A stretch of DNA of 64,000 nt from Demequina flava (GCF_000975035.1 NZ_BBRA01000001.1:682001-746000), one strand, 5' to 3'. Counted from the stretch's first letter, positions 1-9,204 are shown. A program made the numbers and translations. Notes: generated by a model not told the origin, from the letters alone.

Positions 1-636
1 ATCGGCCACGACTGCGCTCACGGGCCGCCGTGCCCAGTCTGCGTTCTGGCTCGTCATCATGGCGGTGTCAGTGGCGCCCGGGTATGCGGTGGCGACGTGC
101 ACGCCTGTGCCGTGGAGTTCGCGGCGGAGCGCCTCGCCGAAGGCGGCGAGGCCAGACTTGGTCGCGGCGTAGACCGCATAGAACGGCATTGCGACGAGCG
201 CGATCTCGCTAGAGATGTTGAGGACGAGGCTTCCGGAGTCGTCGGCTGAGGCGCGCACCGTGGGCAACAGCGCGCGGGTCAACTGCACCGGCGCGGTGAG
301 GTTGAGGTCAATCATGGCCTGCACGTCCGCCGCCGAGGACTCCTCGAGCCGGCCCGCGCGCACGTTGCCCGCATTGTTAACTAAGAGATCCAGGCTGTCC
401 CACCGCTCGACGGCTTCGAGCACCGCGTCAATCGCCTCGAGCCGGCTCAGGTCCTGCACCAAGACGTCAGCGGTTCCGCCCGCGGCTTCAACCTTCGTCG
501 CGGTTTCGTTCAGGGTTTCTTCAGTTCGGCCAACGAGTAGCAGGTGTCCGCCGCGTGAGCCGAACTCGACCGCGAGCGCTTGTCCGATACCTTGCCCGGC
601 CCCGGTAATCACGCCGTTTCGGTTGCTGAGATCCAT
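1..636 (-). CDS. SDR-family oxidoreductase (partial, runs off the left edge)
   Basis: This is a short-chain dehydrogenase/reductase, an NAD(P)-dependent oxidoreductase with a Rossmann fold. Reading the complement from the ATG at 634-636 gives 212 codons without a stop, and the C-terminus lies outside the window. The cofactor loop TGAGQGIG is at residues 11-18, the structural NNAG at 87-90, the catalytic serine at about 142-143, and the catalytic Y156 and K160 in YAVYAATK. The substrate cannot be read from sequence. It diverges from a TetR-family gene across about 140 bases holding a palindrome, so repression by that TetR protein is likely (inference). Confidence 0.85.
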   Translation of the reverse strand, partial: MDLSNRNGVITGAGQGIGQALAVEFGSRGGHLLLVGRTEETLNETATKVEAAGGTADVLVQDLSRLEAIDAVLEAVERWDSLDLLVNNAGNVRAGRLEESSAADVQAMIDLNLTAPVQLTRALLPTVRASADDSGSLVLNISSEIALVAMPFYAVYAATKSGLAAFGEALRRELHGTGVHVATAYPGATDTAMMTSQNADWARRPVSAVVAD

Positions 637-697
637 GCTGATTGTTCCCTTCGTCGGTGGGCCCGGGGGCGCCCGGGAGAACTCAAAACAAGTTCTG

Positions 698-709
698 TAC
701 CGAACGGTA
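698..709. promoter_or_regulatory. Candidate TetR operator between SDR and TetR genes
   Basis: The sequence TACCGaaCGGTA is an inverted repeat with 5-bp arms and a 2-bp centre, lying between the two divergent start codons. Placement and symmetry fit autoregulation by the adjacent TetR protein and control of the SDR gene. The assignment rests on position and symmetry only. Confidence 0.5.
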
Positions 710-763
710 ACATAGTCGATTTTGCTTTGCTAACGACCGGTACCAAAAGCCCCTGTCTCGGGC

Positions 764-769
764 TACAGT
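764..769 (+). promoter_or_regulatory. -10 box TACAGT, probable leaderless start of the TetR gene
   Basis: TACAGT ends exactly six bases before the ATG at 776 and no Shine-Dalgarno sequence is visible. This matches the spacing of leaderless actinobacterial promoters and supports 776 as the start codon. Confidence 0.5.
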
Positions 770-775
770 GGACAG

Positions 776-1381
776 ATGACGACTCGCATGACAGCAGGGA
801 CTGGGCGCCCCAGGCTCTTCGACGAGGAGGCAGTCCTCGCGACGCTGACTGAGCTTTTCTGGCGCCAGGGGTACAGTCAAACGTCGTTGTCAGACATCGT
901 CGACGCCAGCGGCGTCCACAAGCCGAGCTTGTACCGCACCTTCGGCTCCAAAGACGAGCTGTTCGCCATCGTCCTGCGCCGCTATCTCGCTGAGCGCATT
1001 GCGATGTTTGGCTCAATGATCGACCAAGCGGGCCCCGGCATCGACGGTGTGCACCGCTTCCTCGATCTCTTCGAAGCCGATGCGGAATCCGACCGCGGGC
1101 GCGACGGCTGCCTACTGGTCATGGCGTCCAACGAGTTGCGCGGCACGGTGGCAGACTTCGACTTCGCTACCGCCTACAGGGCACAGATGCGGGAGACGAT
1201 CGGTGGGCTCATCGCGCACACTGTGCCAGCAGGCGAGGGCGACTCCGAGCTCGCGCATGCCCGCGCCGACCTCTTCACGACCTACCTCCTCGGACTGCAC
1301 GTGACCATGCGCGCAGGCGCGCATGCCGAAGAGATACATCGCTATATCCACTCGATGCACGTCGTCGTCGACCAGTGGTGA
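776..1381 (+). CDS. TetR/AcrR-family transcriptional regulator
   Basis: This 201-residue protein has an N-terminal TetR helix-turn-helix (about residues 14-60). It includes the stretch TSLSDIVDASGVHKPSLYRT, followed by FGSKDELF, the usual end of the domain. The rest is a helical ligand-binding domain with no recognisable ligand signature. It diverges from the SDR gene, with a palindrome between them, so it probably represses that gene and itself in response to an unknown small molecule. The start at 776 is supported by a TANNNT box six bases upstream; an in-frame ATG at 788 is the alternative. Confidence 0.85.
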   Translation: MTTRMTAGTGRPRLFDEEAVLATLTELFWRQGYSQTSLSDIVDASGVHKPSLYRTFGSKDELFAIVLRRYLAERIAMFGSMIDQAGPGIDGVHRFLDLFEADAESDRGRDGCLLVMASNELRGTVADFDFATAYRAQMRETIGGLIAHTVPAGEGDSELAHARADLFTTYLLGLHVTMRAGAHAEEIHRYIHSMHVVVDQW

Positions 1382-1396
1382 CGCACAGAGCAGCTT

Positions 1397-1711
1397 CTAT
1401 GACAGCGGCGTCGTAAGCCCCAAAAACGCGAGCGCCAAGCCAAAGACCACCATGAGGGAAATGTCGACGGCGCGGCGCCGCACAGAAAACGCCACCCCGG
1501 CGGGGAGCACGATGCGCAGTGCGGCACCCGCGAAAGCGGCGCCGGCCAACAGAAGCGTGCCCGCCTGGGCGTTCACCATCGCACCCACCGCAACGCAAAC
1601 GGCCACGACGGCGAGCACAATCCCCGCGGTCAGAGCGCGCGTCTGAGGGGTGTTGTCGGTGACGACCACGACAGGTTCGCTCACCTGCTCCTCCTCAGAC
1701 GGTTCAGACAT
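1397..1711 (-). CDS. DUF3017 membrane protein
   Basis: This 104-residue protein has an acidic N-terminus (SEPSEEEQ) followed by three hydrophobic segments (about residues 28-45, 50-70 and 85-101). It resembles the actinobacterial DUF3017 family, which is typically found beside purH as here. Its function is unknown. It lies 15 bases downstream of purH on the same strand, so it is probably co-transcribed with purN-purH. I see no catalytic residues. Confidence 0.75.
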   Translation of the reverse strand: MSEPSEEEQVSEPVVVVTDNTPQTRALTAGIVLAVVAVCVAVGAMVNAQAGTLLLAGAAFAGAALRIVLPAGVAFSVRRRAVDISLMVVFGLALAFLGLTTPLS

Positions 1712-1726
1712 TTTCCGGCGCCCGTC

Positions 1727-3283
1727 CTAGTGGAAGAAGTGCCGGGTACCGGTGTGATACAGCGTAATCCCGGCGGCGTTTGCGGCGTCGATGACCTCCT
1801 GGTCACGCACCGATCCGCCCGGAGACACCACTGCCTTCACGCCGGCGTCGATCAGCGTCTGCAGTCCATCAGCGAAGGGGAAGAAGGCGTCGGAGGCGGC
1901 GACGGAGCCGGTCGCCCGCTCCGCCCCTGCGCGCGACACGGCGAGTCCGCACGAGTCCACACGGTTCACCTGCCCCATGCCAATACCGACCGCGGCGCCG
2001 TCCTTAGCCAGCAGGATTGCGTTGGACTTGACCGCGCGGCACGAGCGCCACGCGAAATCGAGGTCCGCGAGCGTCGCCTCATCGGCCGCAGTTCCCGCGA
2101 CCAGCTCCCACGTGGAGACCGGGTCGCCGGGGGCGTCGATGGCATCGGCCTGCTGAACGAGCAGCCCGCCGGTGATGCGGCGCCATTCGGCCTTGAGAGG
2201 TGCCGGGTCTACGACGAGCAGGCGGATGTTCTTCTTGGCCTGGAGCACCTCGGCGGCGCCGTCCTCGAAGGCGGGGGCGACCACGACCTCGGTGAAGATC
2301 TCCTTGATCTGTTCCGCGGCCTCGACGGTGATGGGGCGGTTGGCGGCAATGACGCCGCCGAACGCGGAGACGGGGTCCGTTGCGTGAGCCTTGGAGTGGG
2401 CCGCGGCGATGGTGTCCGCAACAGCGATGCCGCAGGGGTTGGCGTGCTTGATGACTGCAACGGCAGGCTTGTCAAAGTCGTATGCGGCGCGCAGCGCGGC
2501 ATCGGCGTCAACGTAGTTGTTGAAGCTCATCTCCTTGCCGTGCAGCTGCTGCGCCTGGGCGAGGCCACCGGACACAGCGGGGTCGGAGTAGACGGCAGCG
2601 GCCTGGTGCGGGTTCTCGCCGTACCGGAGGATCTGCGTGCGGTCGAAGGACGCGGCCACCCAGGAAGGCAGTGCGGTCTCAGGCTCGGGCGCGACGACCG
2701 AGGTCATCCACGACGCGACCGCGATGTCGTAGTCGGCGGTGTGGCGGAACGCGGAGGCGGCGAGTGCCTGGCGCTCGGACAGCGTGAAGCCACCACCAGC
2801 AACGGCAGCGAGCACATCGCCATAGGCGGCAGGGTCTACGACCACGGATACGGACGGGTGGTTCTTTGCCGCGGCTCTCACCATCGACGGACCACCGATG
2901 TCGATCTGCTCTACTACCTCGCCCTGCGACGCGCCAGAGGCAACAGTCTCGACGAACGGGTACAGGTTGACGACCACGAGGTCGAACGGCGCGATCTCCA
3001 GCTCATCCAGCTGCGACCGGTGCGACTCGAGGCGACGGTCGGCCAGGATGCCGGCGTGCACGCGCGGGTGCAACGTCTTCACGCGCCCATCAAGGCACTC
3101 AGGGAAACCCGTGATCTCTTCCACCGGCGTGACTGCTACCCCAGCATCGGCGATCCGAGCCGCCGTGGAACCGGTCGAGACAATCTCAACCCCAGCATCG
3201 GCCAGACCCCGGGCCAGGTCCTCGATCCCGCTCTTGTCGTACACCGAGATCAGTGCTCGACGCACTGGCTGCCGCTCGCTCAT
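1727..3283 (-). CDS. purH: Bifunctional AICAR transformylase / IMP cyclohydrolase
   Basis: PurH performs the last two steps of de novo purine synthesis. It formylates AICAR with 10-formyl-THF and then cyclises FAICAR to IMP. The 518-residue length is normal. The N-terminal MGS-like cyclohydrolase domain opens with ISVYDKSG and contains STGSTA and DGRVKTLHP. The C-terminal transformylase domain carries K279-H280 in KHANPCG, the catalytic pair. The start overlaps the purN stop (ATGA type), giving a coupled purN-purH pair followed by the DUF3017 gene. No riboswitch was seen upstream. Confidence 0.97.
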   Translation of the reverse strand: MSERQPVRRALISVYDKSGIEDLARGLADAGVEIVSTGSTAARIADAGVAVTPVEEITGFPECLDGRVKTLHPRVHAGILADRRLESHRSQLDELEIAPFDLVVVNLYPFVETVASGASQGEVVEQIDIGGPSMVRAAAKNHPSVSVVVDPAAYGDVLAAVAGGGFTLSERQALAASAFRHTADYDIAVASWMTSVVAPEPETALPSWVAASFDRTQILRYGENPHQAAAVYSDPAVSGGLAQAQQLHGKEMSFNNYVDADAALRAAYDFDKPAVAVIKHANPCGIAVADTIAAAHSKAHATDPVSAFGGVIAANRPITVEAAEQIKEIFTEVVVAPAFEDGAAEVLQAKKNIRLLVVDPAPLKAEWRRITGGLLVQQADAIDAPGDPVSTWELVAGTAADEATLADLDFAWRSCRAVKSNAILLAKDGAAVGIGMGQVNRVDSCGLAVSRAGAERATGSVAASDAFFPFADGLQTLIDAGVKAVVSPGGSVRDQEVIDAANAAGITLYHTGTRHFFH

Positions 3284-3915
3284 GCTGTGCCTTCCTTGCC
3301 GAGGGTGACCCGGCGTCCGTCAATGGTCCATCCGTCGCGGGCCATGCGGCCCACAGTCTCCGCCACGAGGGCGCGTTCCACGGTCTTGATGCGTTCGTGG
3401 AGGGAATCTTCGGTGTCATTGTCTCGCACCTCGACGGCCGTCTGCGCGAGGATCGGGCCCGTATCGACGCCGTTGTCGACGAGCATGACGGTGCAGCCAG
3501 TGATCTTGGCGCCATTGGCGAGCGCGTCCCTCACTCCGTGCGCGCCGGGATAGGCGGGCAGCAGCGCGGGGTGGGTGTTGATGATTCGACCGCCGTGAGC
3601 CTCCAGCGTGGGGGCGCCGATGAGCTTCATGAATCCGGCGCACAGCACCATGTCCGGCGCGAACACGTCGATGGCCTTGAGCAGCGCCTCATCCCAGGCG
3701 GCACGATCGGGGAAGTCTGCGAGCGCGACCGTCGCGGTGGGGATCCCGGCCTCGCGTGCGATGTCGAGCCCCGCGGCATCCGCCTTGTCGGAGATGACGC
3801 CGACAATCCGGGCTCCGTACGCGTCCTCGGCGCTGGCTTCAAGCACCGCGCGCATGGTGGAACCGGCACCAGAAATGAGCACAACGAGCCGCTGAGGCGC
3901 TTGTCGGTTTGTCAC
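3280..3915 (-). CDS. purN: Phosphoribosylglycinamide formyltransferase
   Basis: PurN transfers a formyl group from 10-formyl-THF to GAR in purine synthesis. The 211-residue protein shows the N-terminal ISGAGSTM phosphate loop (14-21), the catalytic N113 and H115 in [15 protein letters not shown], and D151 in the [10 protein letters not shown] motif. The start is GTG at 3913-3915. It lies seven bases after a TAGGCT box with no Shine-Dalgarno sequence, so the operon may begin with a leaderless message. The stop overlaps the purH start. Confidence 0.96.
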   Translation of the reverse strand: MTNRQAPQRLVVLISGAGSTMRAVLEASAEDAYGARIVGVISDKADAAGLDIAREAGIPTATVALADFPDRAAWDEALLKAIDVFAPDMVLCAGFMKLIGAPTLEAHGGRIINTHPALLPAYPGAHGVRDALANGAKITGCTVMLVDNGVDTGPILAQTAVEVRDNDTEDSLHERIKTVERALVAETVGRMARDGWTIDGRRVTLGKEGTA

Positions 3916-3922
3916 GGAGGCG

Positions 3923-3928
3923 AGCCTA
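3923..3928 (-). promoter_or_regulatory. -10 box TAGGCT upstream of purN
   Basis: On the minus strand TAGGCT ends seven bases before the purN GTG. It is a candidate leaderless promoter for purN-purH-DUF3017. Confidence 0.4.
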
Positions 3929-3965
3929 TCGGCATGCTGGTCACACCACCTACCTCTGGAGCACC

Positions 3966-4391
3966 GTGGCCGAAACAGAAGAACCTCGTCCCACCATGCC
4001 CGATCACGTACGTCGCAACGTGACCTGGTTCACCATTGTGTTGGGGCTCACGGTGTTGTTGTACCTGTTCTCGATCCCCCTCGCGTACGGGATGCTGATC
4101 ACAGCTCCCGTGGCGATTTTCCTGGGCGCGCGCATCCTGATTCTGTCGCGCAAGGAGAAGAACGCAGCCGTCTTCCGGATCTCCGTGACGCTCGGGCTCG
4201 CAATTGCAGGTTTCTCGTTCCTGCTGGGAGTGTCAATGGTGTTCCTTGGCACCACCATCACCGCCCTCCAGGACTGCATGGAGCGCGCGGTCACTAACTC
4301 TGCACAGCAACGGTGCCAGACGGAGTACGAAGACGGCCTGAACGACCGACTCGAGTCCGTCTATGAGCGCTTTGGCGTGACCCCTCCCTAA
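3966..4391 (+). CDS. Small membrane protein of unknown function
   Basis: The GTG at 3966 preceded by TCTGGAG gives a 141-residue protein, VAETEEPRPTMPDHV onward. Hydrophobic segments lie at about residues 20-40, 43-62 and 76-100. They are followed by a soluble tail with two cysteines (DCMERAVTNSAQQRCQTEYED) and a helical C-terminus. I do not recognise the family. It diverges from purN and ends 4 bases inside the end of the convergent DUF6350 gene. The domain order suggests a membrane-anchored protein with a short C-terminal face; no function is proposed. Confidence 0.7.
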   Translation: MAETEEPRPTMPDHVRRNVTWFTIVLGLTVLLYLFSIPLAYGMLITAPVAIFLGARILILSRKEKNAAVFRISVTLGLAIAGFSFLLGVSMVFLGTTITALQDCMERAVTNSAQQRCQTEYEDGLNDRLESVYERFGVTPP

Positions 4392-5665
4392 ATCGTCGCG
4401 GGGTCGGTGTCCTTGGTTTCGGCCGATGCTGGGGCTGAGTTGGCCTTGGCGGTCGCGCCAGTGCGGCGTCGCCTCCACCATTGAGTGAGCGCGAGAAGGC
4501 CGGTCGTGAGTGCGAGTCCGGCGAGCGTCAGGCCGAGCATCGCCGCCAGCACTGGCACGATCGCGGGTCCAGTGGTCTCGAGCGGTCCGGGGCCAATCGA
4601 TCCTGCAGCCATGGCCACGAGTGCGCCCGCCACCGCGCCCACCGTTGCCAGGGCCACGCCGTCTGCCGCAGCGTCATCCCAGGTCAGGTCCTCCGTGCGC
4701 CGCGTCATCCACCGGGCGGCGGCCGCAATTGCGACGATCACCAGCGGCACCCACACCAGCCACGAGGCGGTCCAGTCGGGCAGCGCCGCCAAGAGCGGGA
4801 TCTGGGGAAGAACATCGGCCTCCGCCACGCCGGGCGAAAACGCCGTGCCCTCTCCCACGGAGAATCCCGGGCCGGCCAGGTAGGACAGCATCCACACGAT
4901 GAAGGTGGGCGCGTAGGCCAACTGGGCAATCGCGAGCACTACGCCGCCGATCGCGTCGACTCCCAGGCCGGTCGCCCATGACGCCATCTGGTCGCCGTGG
5001 AGCACCACGGTCGTGACGGACAAAATCGATGCCGCGGCGAGCGCCCATGCCATGACGCCCAGTCCGCGACGCAAGCCTCGACGGGTCCAGTCGGGCAGTT
5101 GCAAGACCCACGCAAACGATGCGCCGTGCGCGCGCCAAATCCCCAGCGCAGCCGATGCTCCGGCCACCAACGCGGCGACCGTGCAGGCGCGTACGACGAG
5201 GCTTCCGCCGTCCGCGTCTGTGCCGAGCGAGAACGAACCGATGACGCCGACGACGGCCACATAGGACACGACAGCCAAACCCCAGCTCATCCACGATCGC
5301 GTCGCGAACCGGCGTGCACCCGCGGCGATGACTGCGCCGCACAGGATCGTGAGTCCGGCAGGCAAGAGCGTGAAGGTGACGCCGCCCGCGATCGCGGGGA
5401 CGCCGTGAGCCATCAGAAAGACGGTGGTTGCGACTGAGAACGCGGCGCTCCAGTCAATGCCCGAAGACGTCGTTGCTCCGGGGTCGGAGGCGATCACTGC
5501 GAGCGACAGCACCACGACCACGAGGTACGGGATCAGCGCGCCCTGAATGCCAGTGAGAACGCCGCCCACCCAGCCCGGGTAGCCCTCGAAAAACCCCTTG
5601 ACCTTGCCCCCAAAGGCACGCAGGTCTCGCGAGAAGGATCGTGGCATGGGTCCATGGTCGCTCAC
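4388..5665 (-). CDS. DUF6350 (PerM-like) polytopic membrane protein
   Basis: The 425-residue protein has about eight to ten hydrophobic segments and a short charged N-terminus (FSRDLRAFGGKVKGFFEGYPGW). It resembles the actinobacterial DUF6350 family, which includes the mycobacterial division-associated protein PerM and is commonly encoded upstream of purN, as here. A link to cell division is known for PerM only and is inferred here. The start is GTG at 5663-5665 or the ATG at 5645-5647. The C-terminal PASAE codons contain a copy of the iterated 10-mer GGCCGATGCT. Confidence 0.75.
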   Translation of the reverse strand: MSDHGPMPRSFSRDLRAFGGKVKGFFEGYPGWVGGVLTGIQGALIPYLVVVVLSLAVIASDPGATTSSGIDWSAAFSVATTVFLMAHGVPAIAGGVTFTLLPAGLTILCGAVIAAGARRFATRSWMSWGLAVVSYVAVVGVIGSFSLGTDADGGSLVVRACTVAALVAGASAALGIWRAHGASFAWVLQLPDWTRRGLRRGLGVMAWALAAASILSVTTVVLHGDQMASWATGLGVDAIGGVVLAIAQLAYAPTFIVWMLSYLAGPGFSVGEGTAFSPGVAEADVLPQIPLLAALPDWTASWLVWVPLVIVAIAAAARWMTRRTEDLTWDDAAADGVALATVGAVAGALVAMAAGSIGPGPLETTGPAIVPVLAAMLGLTLAGLALTTGLLALTQWWRRRRTGATAKANSAPASAETKDTDPATI

Positions 5666-5754
5666 TCGCGCGCCGAACCTCGGGAACGGCTCGCCACCAC
5701 TGGCCCACCGCTCCGCTTCCCTACCGTCTCAGCACCTCCGCACCCGCCTCACTC

Positions 5755-5814
5755 CGATTTCGGGACATCAGTGCTCAATGTGAACGTTCCGCGGGCGCTG
5801 GTGTCCCAAAATCG
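5755..5814. repeat. Hairpin repeat family A, copy 1
   Basis: The 46-nt core (5762-5807) begins GGGACATCAGTGC and ends GCGCTGGTGTCCC. These arms pair with one or two wobble positions. Outer bases CGATTT (5755-5760) and AAATCG (5809-5814) extend the stem. The inner block CAATGTGAACGTTCCGCGGGC (about 5775-5795) is identical in copy 2 at 6862-6907. It lies just past the 3' end of the AbiEi/DUF559 gene. It may terminate transcription, but identity of the loop suggests a dispersed element. Confidence 0.75.
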
Positions 5815-5827
5815 CGAGGAAGAAGGA

Positions 5828-6736
5828 TCAGGAGCGCCGTTCGAGCACCTCGATCACGCGGCGTCGACACCACGCCGGCCGCTTGGTGAGGTCTCGCCAT
5901 CCAAAACGGAGGGTCGTGTACCCTGCCGCGGCGAGGTCAATATCGCGCTCATGGTCAGCCGATTGCGCTGTCCGGGACTCGTGATACCGCGCGCCATCGA
6001 GTTCAACGATGACCTTCTTCTTGCGGTGCAGCATGTCCGGACGCACCCGCCTGTGTCCAAGGTCGAGCGTGGCCTGCCACTCAAACTCGTCAAACGGCGG
6101 CCTCACAAATGTTTCCTCCTGAGCGATGCGTTCCAGCGGGGTCGTCGCACCGGCCTCGCACGCGTCGATAAGTCTCAGAAGTTCCGCCCGTCCGGGCAGT
6201 CGGGGTGACACCTCCATAATCCGCCGCAGGTATTCGAGCCCGAAAGCGCGCGCCCAGAATGCCTCGTAGAAGATGTTGCGCCGTGCCTGCGGCGGGGAGG
6301 TCCGCCAAGCGTCAACCAGCGCCCACGCCGTTGGCACCGTGCGCACACCCTGGGCGTACCCTTCCGTCTCCGGGACGATCCCCTGAATGCACGCGACCCA
6401 GTCTCGCGCGCGAGGTCTGAAGCCGGACGCGACCCGGATGCTCGCCAACGACGGCGCTGGCAACTGGGGGCGATGGAGGTGGAGTGCTAGCCCACCGGTC
6501 ACGAGACCCGCCGGGTGCCAGAGGTTGAGCCCGAGCGCCCACACGATTGGATCCGCGCGAAGCTCTCGCCCGCAGTACACGTCCGGAAGCAGGCGAACCA
6601 CGGTCCCCGCGGCCACCTCGCCGTCGAGCGCACGCCTGCCCCAGCGCTGAACTGCCTGCTCGCGGGAGAGCACCCGTGGTTCATGGTTGAGAAACGCCTC
6701 GAGTGAGATGGGCTTGGGACGACTGGCGAGCGGCAC
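5828..6736 (-). CDS. AbiEi-like N-terminal domain fused to a DUF559 nuclease-like domain
   Basis: From the GTG at 6734-6736, preceded by GAGGTGAG, this is a 302-residue protein. The first 100 residues (LSREQAVQRWGRRALDGEV, then LPDVYCGRELRADP) resemble the winged-helix region of AbiEi-type antitoxins. The C-terminus is DUF559-like (Vsr/PD-(D/E)XK fold), with RRVRPDM, IVELDGARYHE, ERDIDLAAAGYTTLRFGWRDL. The aspartates and ELDG are the expected metal-site residues. No toxin gene or methylase lies beside it. The frame stays open another 65 codons upstream but runs into a hairpin repeat, so I reject the longer start. It is bracketed by repeat copies at 5762 and 6862. Confidence 0.75.
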   Translation of the reverse strand: MPLASRPKPISLEAFLNHEPRVLSREQAVQRWGRRALDGEVAAGTVVRLLPDVYCGRELRADPIVWALGLNLWHPAGLVTGGLALHLHRPQLPAPSLASIRVASGFRPRARDWVACIQGIVPETEGYAQGVRTVPTAWALVDAWRTSPPQARRNIFYEAFWARAFGLEYLRRIMEVSPRLPGRAELLRLIDACEAGATTPLERIAQEETFVRPPFDEFEWQATLDLGHRRVRPDMLHRKKKVIVELDGARYHESRTAQSADHERDIDLAAAGYTTLRFGWRDLTKRPAWCRRRVIEVLERRS

Positions 6737-6853
6737 GGTTCTCACCTCAACGCACGGGCGCAGCGGCCGCCCGTGCAGCACGTGGCTCAGTGGACTACAC
6801 CCACAACTCGGCACGTTGGGGACGCCGCCGCCTACGCCAACAAAAGACCTCGG

Positions 6854-6915
6854 CCGACACTGGGACACCAGCGCACAATGTGAACGTTCCGCGGGCACCC
6901 ATGTCCCAAAGTCGG
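6854..6915. repeat. Hairpin repeat family A, copy 2
   Basis: The 46-nt core is 6862-6907, the same length as copy 1 at 5762-5807. It begins GGGACACCAGCGC and ends GCACCCATGTCCC, with outer CCGAC/GTCGG bases extending the stem. The central 21 bases are identical to copy 1. It lies upstream of the AbiEi/DUF559 gene, so the two copies flank that gene in the same orientation. Confidence 0.75.
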
Positions 6916-6959
6916 GAAAAGGAGGGGGCACGAGGGTGGGAAGCAGGAGGGAAAAGCAA

Positions 6960-6995
6960 ACGGCCCGCCTCCCCCGACGAGGGGAAGCGGGCCGT
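6960..6995 (-). terminator. Rho-independent terminator of sucCD
   Basis: The arms ACGGCCCGC (6960-6968) and GCGGGCCGT (6987-6995) pair perfectly. C-rich and G-rich inner bases extend the stem. On the minus strand the stem is followed by a T-rich stretch, just downstream of the sucD stop. Confidence 0.8.
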
Positions 6996-7012
6996 CCAGC
7001 GGACTAAGCGAC

Positions 7013-7891
7013 TTAGCCGTTGATGATGGCGCGCATGAGCTCCGCGGTCTCGGTCGGCGTCTTGCCGACCTTCACGCCCGCGGCCTCAAGGGCCTCTTTC
7101 TTGGCCTGCGCGGTACCAGCGGAGCCAGACACGATGGCGCCAGCGTGGCCCATGGTCTTGCCCTCAGGCGCCTCGAAGCCGGCCACGTAGCCCACGACGG
7201 GCTTGGTGACGTTGTCCTTGATGTAGGCCGCGGCGCGCTCCTCGGCGTCTCCACCGATCTCACCGATCATCACGATCGCTTCGGTCTCGGGGTCGTTCTG
7301 GAACGCCTCGAGGCAGTCGATGTGCGTGGTGCCGATGACGGGGTCGCCGCCAATGCCGACTGCGGTGGTGAAGCCGATGTCGCGCAACTCGAACATCATC
7401 TGATAGGTCAGCGTGCCCGACTTGGACACGAGGCCGATCTTGCCGGAGCCGGTGATGTTCGCAGGCGTGATGCCGACGTTGGACTGGCCGGGCGTGATGA
7501 GTCCGGGGCAGTTGGGGCCGATGAGGCGCACGCCCTTGGACTGCGCGTACGCGAAGAACTCGGCCGTGTCAGCGACGGGCACGCCCTCGGTGATGATGAC
7601 GGCCAGCTCGATGCCGGCGTCAACAGCCTCGATGACGGCGGCCTTGGTGAAGGCCGGCGGCACAAAGAGCACGGAGACGTTGGCGCCGGTGGCAGCCATG
7701 GCATCGGCCACCGAGCCGTACACGGGCACGGAGGTGCCATCGAAGTCGACGGCGGTACCTGCCTTGCGGGGGTTCACACCGCCCACGATGGTGGTGCCGG
7801 AGGCCAGCATGCGCGCGGTGTGCTTCTGCCCCTCGGATCCGGTCATGCCCTGGACGATGACCTTAGAGTCGGAGTTAATGAAGATCGACAT
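7013..7891 (-). CDS. sucD: Succinyl-CoA synthetase alpha subunit (ADP-forming)
   Basis: SucD is the CoA-binding, phosphohistidine-bearing subunit of succinyl-CoA synthetase, which makes ATP from succinyl-CoA in the TCA cycle. The 292-residue protein starts at the ATG at 7889-7891 with GGAG just upstream. It contains the CoA loop QGMTGSEG (14-21), [16 protein letters not shown] and the phosphorylated H249 in GHAGAIVSG. It follows sucC by 11 bases and ends at a strong terminator. Upstream codons in the same frame are the antisense-like end of sucC and are not part of the gene. Confidence 0.97.
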   Translation of the reverse strand: MSIFINSDSKVIVQGMTGSEGQKHTARMLASGTTIVGGVNPRKAGTAVDFDGTSVPVYGSVADAMAATGANVSVLFVPPAFTKAAVIEAVDAGIELAVIITEGVPVADTAEFFAYAQSKGVRLIGPNCPGLITPGQSNVGITPANITGSGKIGLVSKSGTLTYQMMFELRDIGFTTAVGIGGDPVIGTTHIDCLEAFQNDPETEAIVMIGEIGGDAEERAAAYIKDNVTKPVVGYVAGFEAPEGKTMGHAGAIVSGSAGTAQAKKEALEAAGVKVGKTPTETAELMRAIING

Positions 7892-7902
7892 AAGTGGACT
7901 CC

Positions 7903-9069
7903 TTAGGCGTTGGCCAGCTCGGCGGCCTTGGCCGCTGCGCCGTCCATGGTCTCGACGATGGTCACGAGCGGGTGGTTGGCGGCGGCGAGGATCTCGCGGC
8001 CCTCCTCCACGGAGTTGCCGTCCAGACGCACGACGAGCGGCTTGGTGGCTGCATCGCCGAGGGTCTCGAGCGCACCCACGATGCCGTTGGCAACCTCGAT
8101 GCACGAGGTGATGCCGCCGAACACGTTGACGAACACGCTCTTGACCTGTGGGTCGTTGAGGATGACGTCGAGACCGTTGGCCATCACGGCTGCGGATGCG
8201 CCGCCGCCGATGTCCAGGAAGTTCGCAGGCTTCACGTGACCGTGCTGCTCGCCGGCGTAAGCGACAACGTCGAGGGTCGACATGACCAGGCCTGCACCGT
8301 TACCGATGATGCCGACGGAACCGTCGAGCTTCACGTAGTTGAGGTCGAGCGCCTTGGCCTTCGCCTCGAGCGGGTCGGCAGCGTCCTTGTCCTCGAGGGC
8401 CGCGTGGTCCTCGTGGCGGAAGCCGGCGTTCTCGTCGAGCGTCACCTTGCCGTCCAGCGCGATGATCGAGCCGTCCTCGGTGCGCACCAGCGGGTTGACC
8501 TCAACCAGCGTCGCGTCCTCGTTGGCGTACACGCCCCACAGCTTGACGATGACGTCAGCGACGGCACCCTTCAGGTCCTCGGGGAAATTCGCGGTGTCCA
8601 CGATCTCTCGCGCCTTGGCCTCGTCGATGCCAACCAGCGGGTCAACGGCGACACGTGCGAGTGCCTCGGGGCGCTCGACAGCGAGCTGCTCGATTTCCAC
8701 GCCACCTTCGACGGAGCACATTGCGAGGTACTGGCGCTGCGCGCGGTCCAGCAGCACGGAGAAGTAGAACTCCTCGGCGATCTTGGCGCCTGCAGCGATC
8801 ATCACGCGGTGCACGGTGTGGCCCTTGATGTCCATCCCGAGGATGGCTTCAGCGGCAGCCTCAGCCTCTTCAGGCGAGTGCGCGAGCTTCACGCCGCCGG
8901 CCTTACCGCGGCCTCCGGTCTTGACCTGAGCCTTGACGACGACTGTTCCGCCGCCCATCTGCTCAGCTGCGGCCTTAGCCTCCGCAGGTGTTTCGGCGAC
9001 GATGCCGGGAAGCACGGGGACACCGTGCTTTTCGAACATATCGCGCGCTTGGTACTCGTAGAGATCCAT
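7903..9069 (-). CDS. sucC: Succinyl-CoA synthetase beta subunit
   Basis: SucC carries the nucleotide-binding ATP-grasp domain of succinyl-CoA synthetase. The 388-residue protein begins [19 protein letters not shown], the standard N-terminus. It has [18 protein letters not shown] for nucleotide binding, EVNPLV for metal binding, and NFLDIGGGA and FVNVFGGI near the C-terminus. AAGGA precedes the ATG at 9067-9069. It forms a two-gene operon with sucD. Confidence 0.97.
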   Translation of the reverse strand: MDLYEYQARDMFEKHGVPVLPGIVAETPAEAKAAAEQMGGGTVVVKAQVKTGGRGKAGGVKLAHSPEEAEAAAEAILGMDIKGHTVHRVMIAAGAKIAEEFYFSVLLDRAQRQYLAMCSVEGGVEIEQLAVERPEALARVAVDPLVGIDEAKAREIVDTANFPEDLKGAVADVIVKLWGVYANEDATLVEVNPLVRTEDGSIIALDGKVTLDENAGFRHEDHAALEDKDAADPLEAKAKALDLNYVKLDGSVGIIGNGAGLVMSTLDVVAYAGEQHGHVKPANFLDIGGGASAAVMANGLDVILNDPQVKSVFVNVFGGITSCIEVANGIVGALETLGDAATKPLVVRLDGNSVEEGREILAAANHPLVTIVETMDGAAAKAAELANA

Positions 9070-9204
9070 GTGCGTCCTTGCTTGTCGCGAGCGGCGAACG
9101 GGTCTCGCACGCCGGGGTTCGTGGGGCACAGCCTAGTACGCCTAGATGACCGTTCCGTAACGCGATTGGTGAGGGCCGATGCTGGGAAAACAAACGCGGT
9201 TGCT

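Noticed and set aside
1730-3553. 607-codon open frame on the plus strand
   Set aside because: It is antisense to purH, matches no family, and high G+C commonly leaves such long antisense frames open.
5828-6736. Complete type IV toxin-antitoxin pair
   Set aside because: Only the AbiEi-like domain is present, fused to a nuclease-like domain; no AbiEii nucleotidyltransferase toxin is adjacent.
6737-6931. Longer N-terminus for the AbiEi/DUF559 protein
   Set aside because: The extra 65 codons run into a hairpin repeat and lack a ribosome site, whereas GTG 6736 has GAGGTGAG upstream.
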